From Bacteroidia bacterium (GTDB lineage: Bacteria; Bacteroidota; Bacteroidia; J057): 64,000 nucleotides of DNA. A program made the translations under genes and the position numbers. Below the pieces are notes generated by a model. It was not told where the DNA came from. It did no database searches and worked only from the letters and a program-made list of their open reading frames with translations. Below are positions 1-7,010 of this stretch, one piece after another (position 1 is the stretch's first letter; each line of letters opens with the position of its first letter). The stretch is from positions 2,790,001 through 2,854,000 of the forward strand of contig JAWPMV010000001.1 of the NCBI GenBank assembly GCA_033391075.1. Direction: 5' to 3'.

Positions 1-510
1 GATGCCGATATTGGTGAGCTGGCGATTCTGTATGGAAGCGAAATCAGCCAACCAGAGGTCCCCCTTCTTTATATAGGCCGCTTGCTTGCCACCTGGCGAT
101 ACCGACAGATTATGGGCACCTGCCTCGACAGGCATAAACTCGAGGTCGTCTCCCTGGCTCAGCGATGTCTGCCATAGGTGATTGCCTCGCAGGCTGATGA
201 TTGTGTTCGCGTCGATCCAGACAATATCGCGCACTGAGGCGGATGCCGTATTGGAACTGAGGCGTACTTCCTTCCCATCGCTTGTGGATACCCAGAGGCC
301 ACGCACAGGATTACCTGCTTCACTCCAGGAAAAGGCGAAGTGCTCACTGTTCGGTGCCCAGGCAGGCCGGGACGGGGTGGTTCCCGTCAGTTTTGGCGCT
401 GCGAACAGCTCATCAAGCGTGAGCTCAGCTTCCTGTGCTGTGACGGTTACAGGTATCGCCATCAGTAAGCCTGCCGCTACCCATATTTGCCAAAAAGAGA
501 TCTGTTTCAT
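1..510 (-). CDS. S9-type (prolyl oligopeptidase/DPP4-like) peptidase, N-terminal part only
   Basis: This is a 170-codon open frame that runs off the left edge of the window, so only the N-terminus is seen. It starts with MKQISFWQIW and a Sec signal peptide ending near residue 26 (VTAQ|EAE). After that come blade-like segments such as PAWAPNSEHFAFSW, LWVSTSDGKEVRLS and LSVSPGGKQAAYIK, typical of the DPP4/S9 propeller that precedes the catalytic hydrolase domain. The catalytic Ser-Asp-His domain would lie outside the window. The frame looks visibly GC-richer than the genes to its right. The ATG is directly preceded by a 10-bp inverted repeat. It follows the esterase/beta-lactamase gene in the same direction and could be a separate unit. 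Family assignment rests on the propeller alone; another TolB-like or PD40 protein is possible. Confidence 0.75.
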   Translation of the reverse strand, partial: MKQISFWQIWVAAGLLMAIPVTVTAQEAELTLDELFAAPKLTGTTPSRPAWAPNSEHFAFSWSEAGNPVRGLWVSTSDGKEVRLSSNTASASVRDIVWIDANTIISLRGNHLWQTSLSQGDDLEFMPVEAGAHNLSVSPGGKQAAYIKKGDLWLADFASIQNRQLTNIGI

Positions 511-549
511 GTATTTGATTTAGTAAAGTCTGGCATAATAATCAAATAC
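511..549. promoter_or_regulatory. 10-bp inverted repeat abutting the S9 peptidase start codon
   Basis: GTATTTGATT (511-520) and AATCAAATAC (540-549) are perfect inverted repeats separated by 19 bases. They lie immediately upstream of the minus-strand ATG at 510. In RNA they would form a hairpin touching the start codon; in DNA they would be an operator-like dyad. No T-run follows, so it is not a simple terminator. Confidence 0.4.
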
Positions 550-624
550 TGCTCAAATAGGGCTCGCGCCATGGGAGCCTGCCCTTTCTGAAGTGCTTCT
601 TTCAAATCTATTCAATAATAGAAA

Positions 625-2622
625 TCATTTTACAAAAGCAGGTAAGATCCTTTCTGCGATGATTTGCAGGGTGCTATTTTCGATATCATGAGCGGTAACT
701 ACAAGCATCAAATCAAGCTCTTCGATCAGAATAATATATTGACCGCCACCACCCTGGGCAGATGCGCAGAAATAGCTTTTATTGTCGTAATGTAAATCTG
801 CTGACCACCAGAAATACCCATAGCCTTGATTAGAAACATCTTTGCCGCCACCAAACACATCCTCATCGTCGACCTTGATGATCCTGCTTGTAGCAGTTGC
901 GATATAGGCTTCGGGAATCAGCTGCTCTCCCTTCCATTTGCCTTTGTTGGAGACCAAAGTTCCCCACTTCAGCATAGCGCGCGATGTCATACTTGAGTGA
1001 GAACCCGACCGAGGAAGGCCGCTGAGATCAGTCTCCCAGTTATAAGTCTTTATACCCATTTTGTCGAGGAGTTCATTTTTTATAAAGTCTTTCGCAGAAC
1101 CCGGGACGACGGCTTCCAGGACTTGCATCACTAAATCCGGATCGTATTGGTACAAAAAAGTCTGAGATGCTGCAGTAATGGGCGCACTTTGCTCAAGATA
1201 GGTCTGAACTTGCCCCTGCCCTTTTAACTGTTCTGGATCTTTCTCAAATTCCTCTCTCTGTTCTTCACTGATGCGGATACCAGAACGCATAGTCATCGCA
1301 TGCTTCAGGCTGATTTTCTCTGCCCCCTCCGTAAATTTTGTTGGATCCAGCTCCTTGAGGAAGCTAATCAGTGGCTTGTCTAGATCAGCCATGGACAGGT
1401 AGCCCATCTGGATAGCGCGGCCGAGGGCCAAAGCAGTGTAGACTTTCGTCGTTGAGGCTTGGAAGTGCGGGAGGTTGATGCGACCCCGTGCATAATAAGA
1501 CTCTAAGAGCAGTTTGCCTTTATGGGAAATAAGAAAGCTGTCGAAGCGACCGTGCTTACCTTCAGCGATCTCTTGTGCCAACTTGAGTACCATCTCTTTA
1601 TTTCCCCCATCTACCCCTAGTTCTCCCACTATGATTTCGTCTTCTCTATCCTCGGGTTTTGGGTTAATAAATGCCTTATTGAGTTGTGGGACATCAAAAA
1701 ATGAAAGCTCAGTCTTACTACTCGAAACATTATCTATCAGAGTTGATAACCAGGCTACGCTGCGAACGGCAGTCAGAGGGAAGGCAGTTTGATGATTCCC
1801 TTCAATTACCTCCGTTTGCAAGGATAAGCCATTATCTCTTCTAGCCTTCAGTAAGCTGATAAATTCCTCAATAGACTCAGCGGCCTCTTTTTCCAGGCTT
1901 CCATATGATATGAAAACATTGGCATTGAGGCTCTTGCTTTTATTTGTCTCGAAAGATCCAAATTTAGCATTGAGTTCAGCTAAATAAGGGACTTCCCTTT
2001 TGATCGATGGGCTACCAATAATGTAGTTGTCAAAAGTTTCTGGTTGAGTCAGCAATATATAAGCCCCAAATTCACCGCCCAGAGAATAACCGAAATAGGT
2101 ACGGCTGTCTGCATCTGTTCGATAATTGGTATCCAGATACTTGATGACATCATTGCGAATAAAATCCAGGTGTTTATTGGCTTGCCCTAATTGATACTTG
2201 GCCTGAATTTCGGTATTGTTCGATTCTCTGATACTGTAATCTCTGAATCGACTAACATGTGCTCCCCTTTCTTTTTTCAGATCTTCATTGATGTCTTTTT
2301 GCCAGGAAATTCCTACCAGAATAACGTCTTCCAGCATGTATTCTGTAGAGGCAGATAGTATTTCGACATGCCAGAATGCATCTGTATAATAAATCACAGG
2401 GTATTTGGTGTCCTTATTTTCTGAGTAACTCTCTGGCAACTTTATGTAAAGATCATAGTTTCTTCCCGTTTGCGAATCTTGTATAGGGATTAGCTGTATT
2501 TGTGGTAATTCTAAAGAAGATTTCCCCTCATTTGATGCAGATTCTTCTGCACCATTTTCTTGTGCAAAAACCGGATTGAGGGCCATAATACTTGCCAGGA
2601 GGAGTATTGCTAAAGCTTTCAT
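625..2622 (-). CDS. secreted two-domain protein: esterase-D-like hydrolase fused to beta-lactamase-family serine hydrolase
   Basis: A 665-residue protein with a clear signal peptide (MKALAILLLASIMALNPVFAQ). Residues ~35-290 resemble the putative-esterase (esterase D/enterochelin esterase) alpha/beta hydrolases: YDLYIKLPESY, YPVIYYTDAFW, and a GYSLGG nucleophile elbow. Residues ~340-660 are a class-C beta-lactamase/D-peptidase-like domain with an SxxK motif (STTK in QASTTKVYTALALG), a YQYDP segment where YxN is usual, and a terminal QGGGGQYI segment in place of KTG/HxG. The exported location suggests hydrolysis of ester or peptide substrates outside the cytoplasm; the substrate cannot be read from the sequence. 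The next upstream gene ends only 26 bases away, so the two are probably co-transcribed. The fusion of two serine hydrolases is the notable point. Confidence 0.85.
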   Translation of the reverse strand: MKALAILLLASIMALNPVFAQENGAEESASNEGKSSLELPQIQLIPIQDSQTGRNYDLYIKLPESYSENKDTKYPVIYYTDAFWHVEILSASTEYMLEDVILVGISWQKDINEDLKKERGAHVSRFRDYSIRESNNTEIQAKYQLGQANKHLDFIRNDVIKYLDTNYRTDADSRTYFGYSLGGEFGAYILLTQPETFDNYIIGSPSIKREVPYLAELNAKFGSFETNKSKSLNANVFISYGSLEKEAAESIEEFISLLKARRDNGLSLQTEVIEGNHQTAFPLTAVRSVAWLSTLIDNVSSSKTELSFFDVPQLNKAFINPKPEDREDEIIVGELGVDGGNKEMVLKLAQEIAEGKHGRFDSFLISHKGKLLLESYYARGRINLPHFQASTTKVYTALALGRAIQMGYLSMADLDKPLISFLKELDPTKFTEGAEKISLKHAMTMRSGIRISEEQREEFEKDPEQLKGQGQVQTYLEQSAPITAASQTFLYQYDPDLVMQVLEAVVPGSAKDFIKNELLDKMGIKTYNWETDLSGLPRSGSHSSMTSRAMLKWGTLVSNKGKWKGEQLIPEAYIATATSRIIKVDDEDVFGGGKDVSNQGYGYFWWSADLHYDNKSYFCASAQGGGGQYIILIEELDLMLVVTAHDIENSTLQIIAERILPAFVK

Positions 2623-2648
2623 GTATTCTTTCTTTTTTAAATGTGTTC

Positions 2649-3575
2649 TTATTGAGGCTTGAGTGTTTCAATAATTTTTGCGTCCACCCAGTAGATATCC
2701 ACGTTCATCGTATCGCTATTTATAGCTCTATTGAAGGTGATGTACTTGCCGTCTGGGGTGACGCTCGCAAAGGCTTCCCATTTGTCGGTATTGACCGAAT
2801 CACCCATATTGATGGCAGGCCCCCATGAGCCATCCTTTTGTCGGAAACTGATATACAGATCAGAATCCCCATAGCCCCCTTCCCTTTCGCTATCCCAAAT
2901 CAGGTAACTTTCATCTGGGGCTATAAAAGGATGCGCTGTCCATTCGCCTGTGTTAACGATTGGTCCCATCTTTTTAGGGGCCTCTCTTTTGCCATCCTTA
3001 AGGATAGACATGCGTATTACATCGCCGCTTTTGTAATCATCAAACACATAGGTGCCTTTCGATGAGGCTGTCAGACGCATAATGCCCCAATCTTCCCTGT
3101 CAAACTGTGGGCCGAGGCTTTTGCGTTCAGACCAGCCATCACCTATGCGGTCTTTATAGCCTTTGGCCATGTACATGCGAGAACCATCAGGTGAAAAGGA
3201 TATTTCTCCTGTACGCTTGAATTCAATATATTTCTTCCAAACATCAGCTTGCTGCCGGAAGCCAATTACGGTAATAGGGGTGCCTTCTCCGCTCCGTGTA
3301 GTAAAGTAAAACTCTTTCATCCCAGGGGCGAAAACAGCCTCAATCTCCCAACCTTCTGTAGAAATAATTCCCTGAGCAAAAGGTTCTGCCACCATACCTG
3401 GAGGCTTTTGCCCCATGTAAGGTCCTGTTAAGTCCGGGAAGTTGAAATCACTCTCTTTGTTTTCCTGGGCAAAGGCCAAATTTGTTAGGATAAATAGGAG
3501 TAAAAGTATGGGTCCTGTTTTGCTTATCATTGATGTTAGGATTAAAATATGTTTGCTGATGTATGGGTATTTCAT
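2649..3575 (-). CDS. secreted PD40 (WD40-like beta-propeller) protein
   Basis: A 308-residue exported protein. Blade motifs such as ISFSPDGSRMYMA, PFIAPDESYLIWDSE, DLYISFRQKDGSWG and ASVTPDGKYITFNR are the PD40/TolB-type propeller repeats common in Bacteroidota surface and sensory proteins. No catalytic motif is seen. Two starts are possible. The ATG at 3575 is preceded by a strong AAAGGAGGTGC ribosome-binding sequence 21 bases after the upstream stop. The ATG at 3530 gives a tighter signal peptide (MISKTGPILLLLFILTNLAFAQ). The first is kept because of the ribosome-binding site. It sits between two beta-lactamase-family genes in one leftward group. Confidence 0.85.
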   Translation of the reverse strand: MKYPYISKHILILTSMISKTGPILLLLFILTNLAFAQENKESDFNFPDLTGPYMGQKPPGMVAEPFAQGIISTEGWEIEAVFAPGMKEFYFTTRSGEGTPITVIGFRQQADVWKKYIEFKRTGEISFSPDGSRMYMAKGYKDRIGDGWSERKSLGPQFDREDWGIMRLTASSKGTYVFDDYKSGDVIRMSILKDGKREAPKKMGPIVNTGEWTAHPFIAPDESYLIWDSEREGGYGDSDLYISFRQKDGSWGPAINMGDSVNTDKWEAFASVTPDGKYITFNRAINSDTMNVDIYWVDAKIIETLKPQ

Positions 3576-3596
3576 GCACCTCCTTTGCAGCTCATT

Positions 3597-4826
3597 TCAC
3601 TGAATATCAAACAATCCAGATTTGGCAAGCTGTCGAGCAATGACATGGAGTTGATTGCTTTCAAAATCAGTATTAGCGGTTCCGAAAAAAGCAATAACCA
3701 AATCCCTGGAAGGAGATATATAAAGACCTTGTCCCCCATGAGCGCCTTTATATAAATCACCATCTTCGTAGACTGCGCGCCATTGGTAACTGCTGTATGT
3801 TATCTCTTCTGTATGCCGGGACTTCTTTTGGAGGTTTTTATTTACATCGCGAATGTTGAATAAGTGCGCATCAGAAATTATGGGATTGGCGCTCTTTCTA
3901 CCGCTTGGGGTAAAAGCAAGACCAAATCGAGCCAAATCTCGAAGGCTGGTTGACATGCCACTAGCATAGGAAATGGACGTGCCATTGGTATTGCTTCCTA
4001 TAAGGGCACTATATTCAGCCCCTATCTTTCTCCATATTTCATGCTCTACAAAATCGCGAAAGCTAAGGCCACTAATTTTTTCTACCAGTAGCGTTAATAC
4101 CATAGCATCAGCATTCGAAAATTGATGCTCTGTTCCTGAGGGCTTGACGGATTTCGCAGTAGCTAAATCTTTAATGGGGTCAAAACTTGCCTCATAGGTC
4201 TCTAAGGGTACGCGGGCAATTCCAGAACTCATGGAAAGAATATCAATTAGGGGAACTCCCTCCCATCCAGATCCTTTCAGCGCATCAAAGTAGTAATCAA
4301 TAGGTTTGCTCGTATCGACTAATCCCCTATCTTCTAAAATAGCTATTGACGTGCTTACAAAGACCTGGGTTATAACAAGATTAACGTGCAAATCGTCCGG
4401 GAACATTCTCGGATAACCTTCGAAGACGATTTTGCCTTTGTGAATGATAATTAGCCCATTAACTTCTACTTGCTGTACATAGTCATTCAATGATAATCCA
4501 GCTCCTTTTTTTAAATCTGCTGAGGTAATAAAGTTTTTCACATCTTCTCGAGGTGATTCTTCCAGAATTTTTGGCGTATCAGACCTCCGTATGCGCGCGT
4601 GTTCTTTTATTTGGGAGAAGTTCAGGTAAAAGTAGCGTTCCAAATCGCCGTATTCGGTCCAGCTTCCTCCTTCAAAAATGCGTTTATGGAATCCATATAC
4701 TTCTTCTTTTGTAAATCCGGAATAGTTATAGGTTTCATATTTGGGTGCAGTCGTATCTACTCTTGGTTCTGTGGTACATGATTGAAAAAGGATTAGGATA
4801 AAGAGGACCGAGATAAATTTTTTCAT
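3597..4826 (-). CDS. lipoprotein of the beta-lactamase/serine hydrolase family lacking the SxxK catalytic pair
   Basis: A 409-residue predicted lipoprotein (lipobox FQSC, Cys17). From residue ~110 it follows the class-C beta-lactamase/AmpC-like fold: GLIIIHKGKIVFEGYPR, then helix 2, then GTEHQFSNADAMVLTLLVEKI, and near the end GAHGGQGLYI. At the position of the catalytic SxxK, where relatives have SVTKSF, this protein reads VITQVF (residues 151-156), so both the Ser nucleophile and the Lys base are replaced. The YxN motif is present as FSN (236-238) and HxG as HGG. It is first in the leftward group and divergent from the LytS/LytTR pair. It is probably a ligand-binding or scaffold pseudoenzyme; loss of function is the alternative, but the frame is intact over its full length. 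Confidence 0.85.
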   Translation of the reverse strand: MKKFISVLFILILFQSCTTEPRVDTTAPKYETYNYSGFTKEEVYGFHKRIFEGGSWTEYGDLERYFYLNFSQIKEHARIRRSDTPKILEESPREDVKNFITSADLKKGAGLSLNDYVQQVEVNGLIIIHKGKIVFEGYPRMFPDDLHVNLVITQVFVSTSIAILEDRGLVDTSKPIDYYFDALKGSGWEGVPLIDILSMSSGIARVPLETYEASFDPIKDLATAKSVKPSGTEHQFSNADAMVLTLLVEKISGLSFRDFVEHEIWRKIGAEYSALIGSNTNGTSISYASGMSTSLRDLARFGLAFTPSGRKSANPIISDAHLFNIRDVNKNLQKKSRHTEEITYSSYQWRAVYEDGDLYKGAHGGQGLYISPSRDLVIAFFGTANTDFESNQLHVIARQLAKSGLFDIQ

Positions 4827-4951
4827 TTCTTTTCAATTTTCTCCCTGGACGATAGCTCATGAATAGCGAAAGGCTATCCGTTCCATTCAATGTTGGATAA
4901 ACTTATAGAATCATCCAGCTTTAACCCCTTAAATGGGATATACACAAGAAT

Positions 4952-4975
4952 TAAATGACAAAGTCATTTCGTCAT
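4952..4975. promoter_or_regulatory. operator-like repeat in the divergent promoter region 4827-5056
   Basis: AAATGAC (4952-4958), AAA, GTCATTT (4962-4968) is a perfect 7-bp inverted repeat, followed by a second GTCATT at 4970-4975, giving a direct repeat eight bases apart. It lies between the leftward hydrolase group and the rightward kinase/regulator genes. LytTR regulators bind paired direct repeats, so this is a candidate site for the neighbouring regulator. The kinase start at 5057 is preceded by a strong TTAGGAGGGATCG ribosome-binding sequence. Confidence 0.4.
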
Positions 4976-5056
4976 TGATGTAAAGCTCTCGTAAAGAAAT
5001 TATGGTAACTCCTATGAATAGAATTACCTTTATGTCCTTTTTAGGAGGGATCGTTT

Positions 5057-6070
5057 ATGCTAAAGAAGTCCTTGAAACATACAATACTCATTAACTCAGG
5101 AGCCTTTTTGTTGGTAGGCATACTTGAAATATTGGGTTTATGGTTATTCAAGGATAACTTTGAAACTAGCTATTCTTTTTACCTACACAACTTTACTTAT
5201 ACAACAAGTATTATGGTTGTCATTTGGGTCAACCATTATATGTTAATTCCTTTTTTCCTGGATAAGAGGAACTTTATTTTATATGGAATCCTGCTTATTG
5301 GGAGCATATTTCTTGCTTCTTTTTTAAAGGCATACCCTAACTGGATTGGAGTTTATAAAATGTTCTTCTTTTTAATTTATACGACGGGAACGGGTATGGC
5401 TGCTTTTTTCCTAAGAAGAAATATGCTCATCCAAAAGGATCAGGATGAAAAAGAAAAATTGCAAAAGGAGATGGAGCTGAACTATTTAAAAGCCCAGGTG
5501 AATCCTCACTTTTTGTTTAATTCTTTGAACAGTATTTATTCCCTTTCCAGGCAGCAATCACCAGAAACTCCCGATCTTGTTATGCAGCTCTCAGAATTGA
5601 TGAGGTATCAATTAGAGAGTTCTCAAAAGGACAGTGTTTTATTAAAGGAAGAACTTGAGTTTATAGAAAATTATTTATTGCTCGAAGAAAAACGCTTGAG
5701 CAAGCGATGTAACATTGAATTGTTAATTGAAGGAGATGTGGCGGATTTAAAGATCTCTCCGATGTTACTCATACCCTTTGTTGAAAATGCCGTTAAACAT
5801 GGTGCCCATAGTACCAATGAAACGAGTAGCATTGATATTTCGGTTACGGTAGAAAATACACGACTTCATGTTTCCATAGAAAATTCAATGCCTCCTATGC
5901 TTTCTTCCTCAAAAAGAAAAGGACTAGGTCTTGAAAATGTGGAAAGGCGCCTAAAGCTATTATATCCGCAGGCTCACGAATTGGTGATTCATGATAGTGG
6001 AGAATTTTTTCGTGTAAATTTATCTATTGATTTAGGAGTTTCCGTATTAAAAAACCTAGCTAATGATTAA
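5057..6070 (+). CDS. LytS/YehU-type sensor histidine kinase
   Basis: A 337-residue membrane kinase of the His_kinase (PF06580-type) family. Four hydrophobic segments (about 12-32, 48-66, 72-92, 102-119) form the membrane input part, without a recognisable extracellular domain. A short coiled linker leads to the phosphoacceptor box LKAQVNPHFLFNSLNSIYSL, with His151. The ATPase part shows the N-box (LLIPFVENAVKHG) and the G-box (KGLGLENVERRLKLLY). It is cotranscribed with the response regulator, whose start overlaps its end by eight bases. The input stimulus is not evident. The divergent hydrolase group is the natural target set. Confidence 0.93.
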   Translation: MLKKSLKHTILINSGAFLLVGILEILGLWLFKDNFETSYSFYLHNFTYTTSIMVVIWVNHYMLIPFFLDKRNFILYGILLIGSIFLASFLKAYPNWIGVYKMFFFLIYTTGTGMAAFFLRRNMLIQKDQDEKEKLQKEMELNYLKAQVNPHFLFNSLNSIYSLSRQQSPETPDLVMQLSELMRYQLESSQKDSVLLKEELEFIENYLLLEEKRLSKRCNIELLIEGDVADLKISPMLLIPFVENAVKHGAHSTNETSSIDISVTVENTRLHVSIENSMPPMLSSSKRKGLGLENVERRLKLLYPQAHELVIHDSGEFFRVNLSIDLGVSVLKNLAND

Positions 6071-6767
6071 AGTTGGCATCGTAGATGATGAAATATTGGC
6101 CCGTAAAGTATTAGAAGATTATTGTTCTAAGATTGACAACTTTGAAATAGTAATAAGTACAGGAAATCCGCTTGAGTTTTTCAACTTTTCCCAGGAACAT
6201 AAAGTAGATCTCATTTTTCTGGATATAGAAATGCCAGAACTCAATGGCATGGAAATATTGCGCGCTATGATCCATCCTCCTAAGGTTATCTTAACCACGG
6301 CTTATTCCGAGTATGCGCTAGAGAGCTATAATTATGGGGTGGTAGATTATTTATTAAAACCGGTAAAAATTGAACGCTTTTTGAAGGCCATAAACAAAGT
6401 TTCCGCTTCAAAAATAAGCCCGCATGAAAAAAATAAGGGAAGTGAAGAACTTCGAATAAGGCATGATGGAATGCCCGTAAATATTCCGTTTAACTCAATT
6501 CTGTTCATTCAGAGTTTTGGGAATTATTTGAAAATCTATACGGATTCACGAATGTACCTGATCTCCGAAACACTTATCAATATCACTACCTTATTATCTG
6601 AAAATTTCCAACGGACCCATAAATCCTACATTGCCAATTTGGATAAGGTTACTAAAGCAAGCAGAACACATTTGTTAATTGAAAGTAATCAGGTACCTAT
6701 GAGTGCTACGTATAAGATAAGTGTACTTAAAAAATTAGAGCTGTTATCGAAAAAGAAATCGGGTTGA
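6063..6767 (+). CDS. LytR/AlgR-family response regulator (REC-LytTR)
   Basis: A 234-residue regulator. Residues 1-120 form the receiver domain: acidic pair DDE at 8-10, phosphoacceptor Asp54 in LIFLDIEMPELNG, Thr/Ser in KVILTTAYS, Lys in YLLKPVK. Residues ~130-230 are a LytTR DNA-binding domain (IRHDGMPVNIPFNSILFIQSFGNYLKIYT, then FQRTHKSYIANLDKV). It pairs with the kinase encoded just upstream. It probably acts on the divergent promoter region with its repeat near 4952-4975. Downstream the gene faces the end of the cassette array. Confidence 0.93.
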   Translation: MIKVGIVDDEILARKVLEDYCSKIDNFEIVISTGNPLEFFNFSQEHKVDLIFLDIEMPELNGMEILRAMIHPPKVILTTAYSEYALESYNYGVVDYLLKPVKIERFLKAINKVSASKISPHEKNKGSEELRIRHDGMPVNIPFNSILFIQSFGNYLKIYTDSRMYLISETLINITTLLSENFQRTHKSYIANLDKVTKASRTHLLIESNQVPMSATYKISVLKKLELLSKKKSG

Positions 6768-6866
6768 TTCTGGCTAAAAACTTAAAGCGTAGGGAACTTG
6801 CTAGCCAAATTATGAGTCCTCTGCTTGAGTAAGCTAGGCCAGGATATGGATGCATAAGCTTAGTTT

Positions 6867-6885
6867 TTTCCCTGAGGGAAATTTT
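6867..6885 (+). terminator. weak intrinsic terminator after the response regulator
   Basis: TTTCCC (6867-6872), TGA loop, GGGAAA (6876-6881), then TTTTCCATTTTTT. The stem is short but the T-rich tail is good. The preceding stretch 6768-6866 shows no further feature. Confidence 0.4.
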
Positions 6886-6901
6886 CCATTTTTTATTTTC
6901 T

Positions 6902-6993
6902 GCTAACGGCTCGTATAAACGGCGTGCCTGGCTTGCGTTTGGTCTAGTGGGAGAGGGGCTTGCTAGGCATGACCGTTTTATACATTGTTATGT
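6902..6993 (-). repeat. attC-like site 1 (distal end of array)
   Basis: On the plus strand TAAC (6904-6907), a 5-base spacer, GTATAAACGG (6913-6922) and TGCCT (6925-6929) pair with AGGCA (6965-6969), CCGTTTTATAC (6973-6983) and GTTA (6987-6990). One unpaired T in the right arm mimics an extrahelical base. Read on the minus strand it runs ATAACAATGTATAAAACGG ... CGTTAGCA, very close to classical attC half-sites (TAACAAT... and ...GCGTTAG). It lies 17 bases downstream of the stop of the hydrolase gene that ends at 7011. Confidence 0.85.
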
Positions 6994-7010
6994 GGTGTAA
7001 TTTATATCTA

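Noticed and set aside
182-523. Plus-strand open frame at the left edge
   Set aside because: It is the antisense of the S9 peptidase fragment, which has a signal peptide and propeller motifs on the minus strand.
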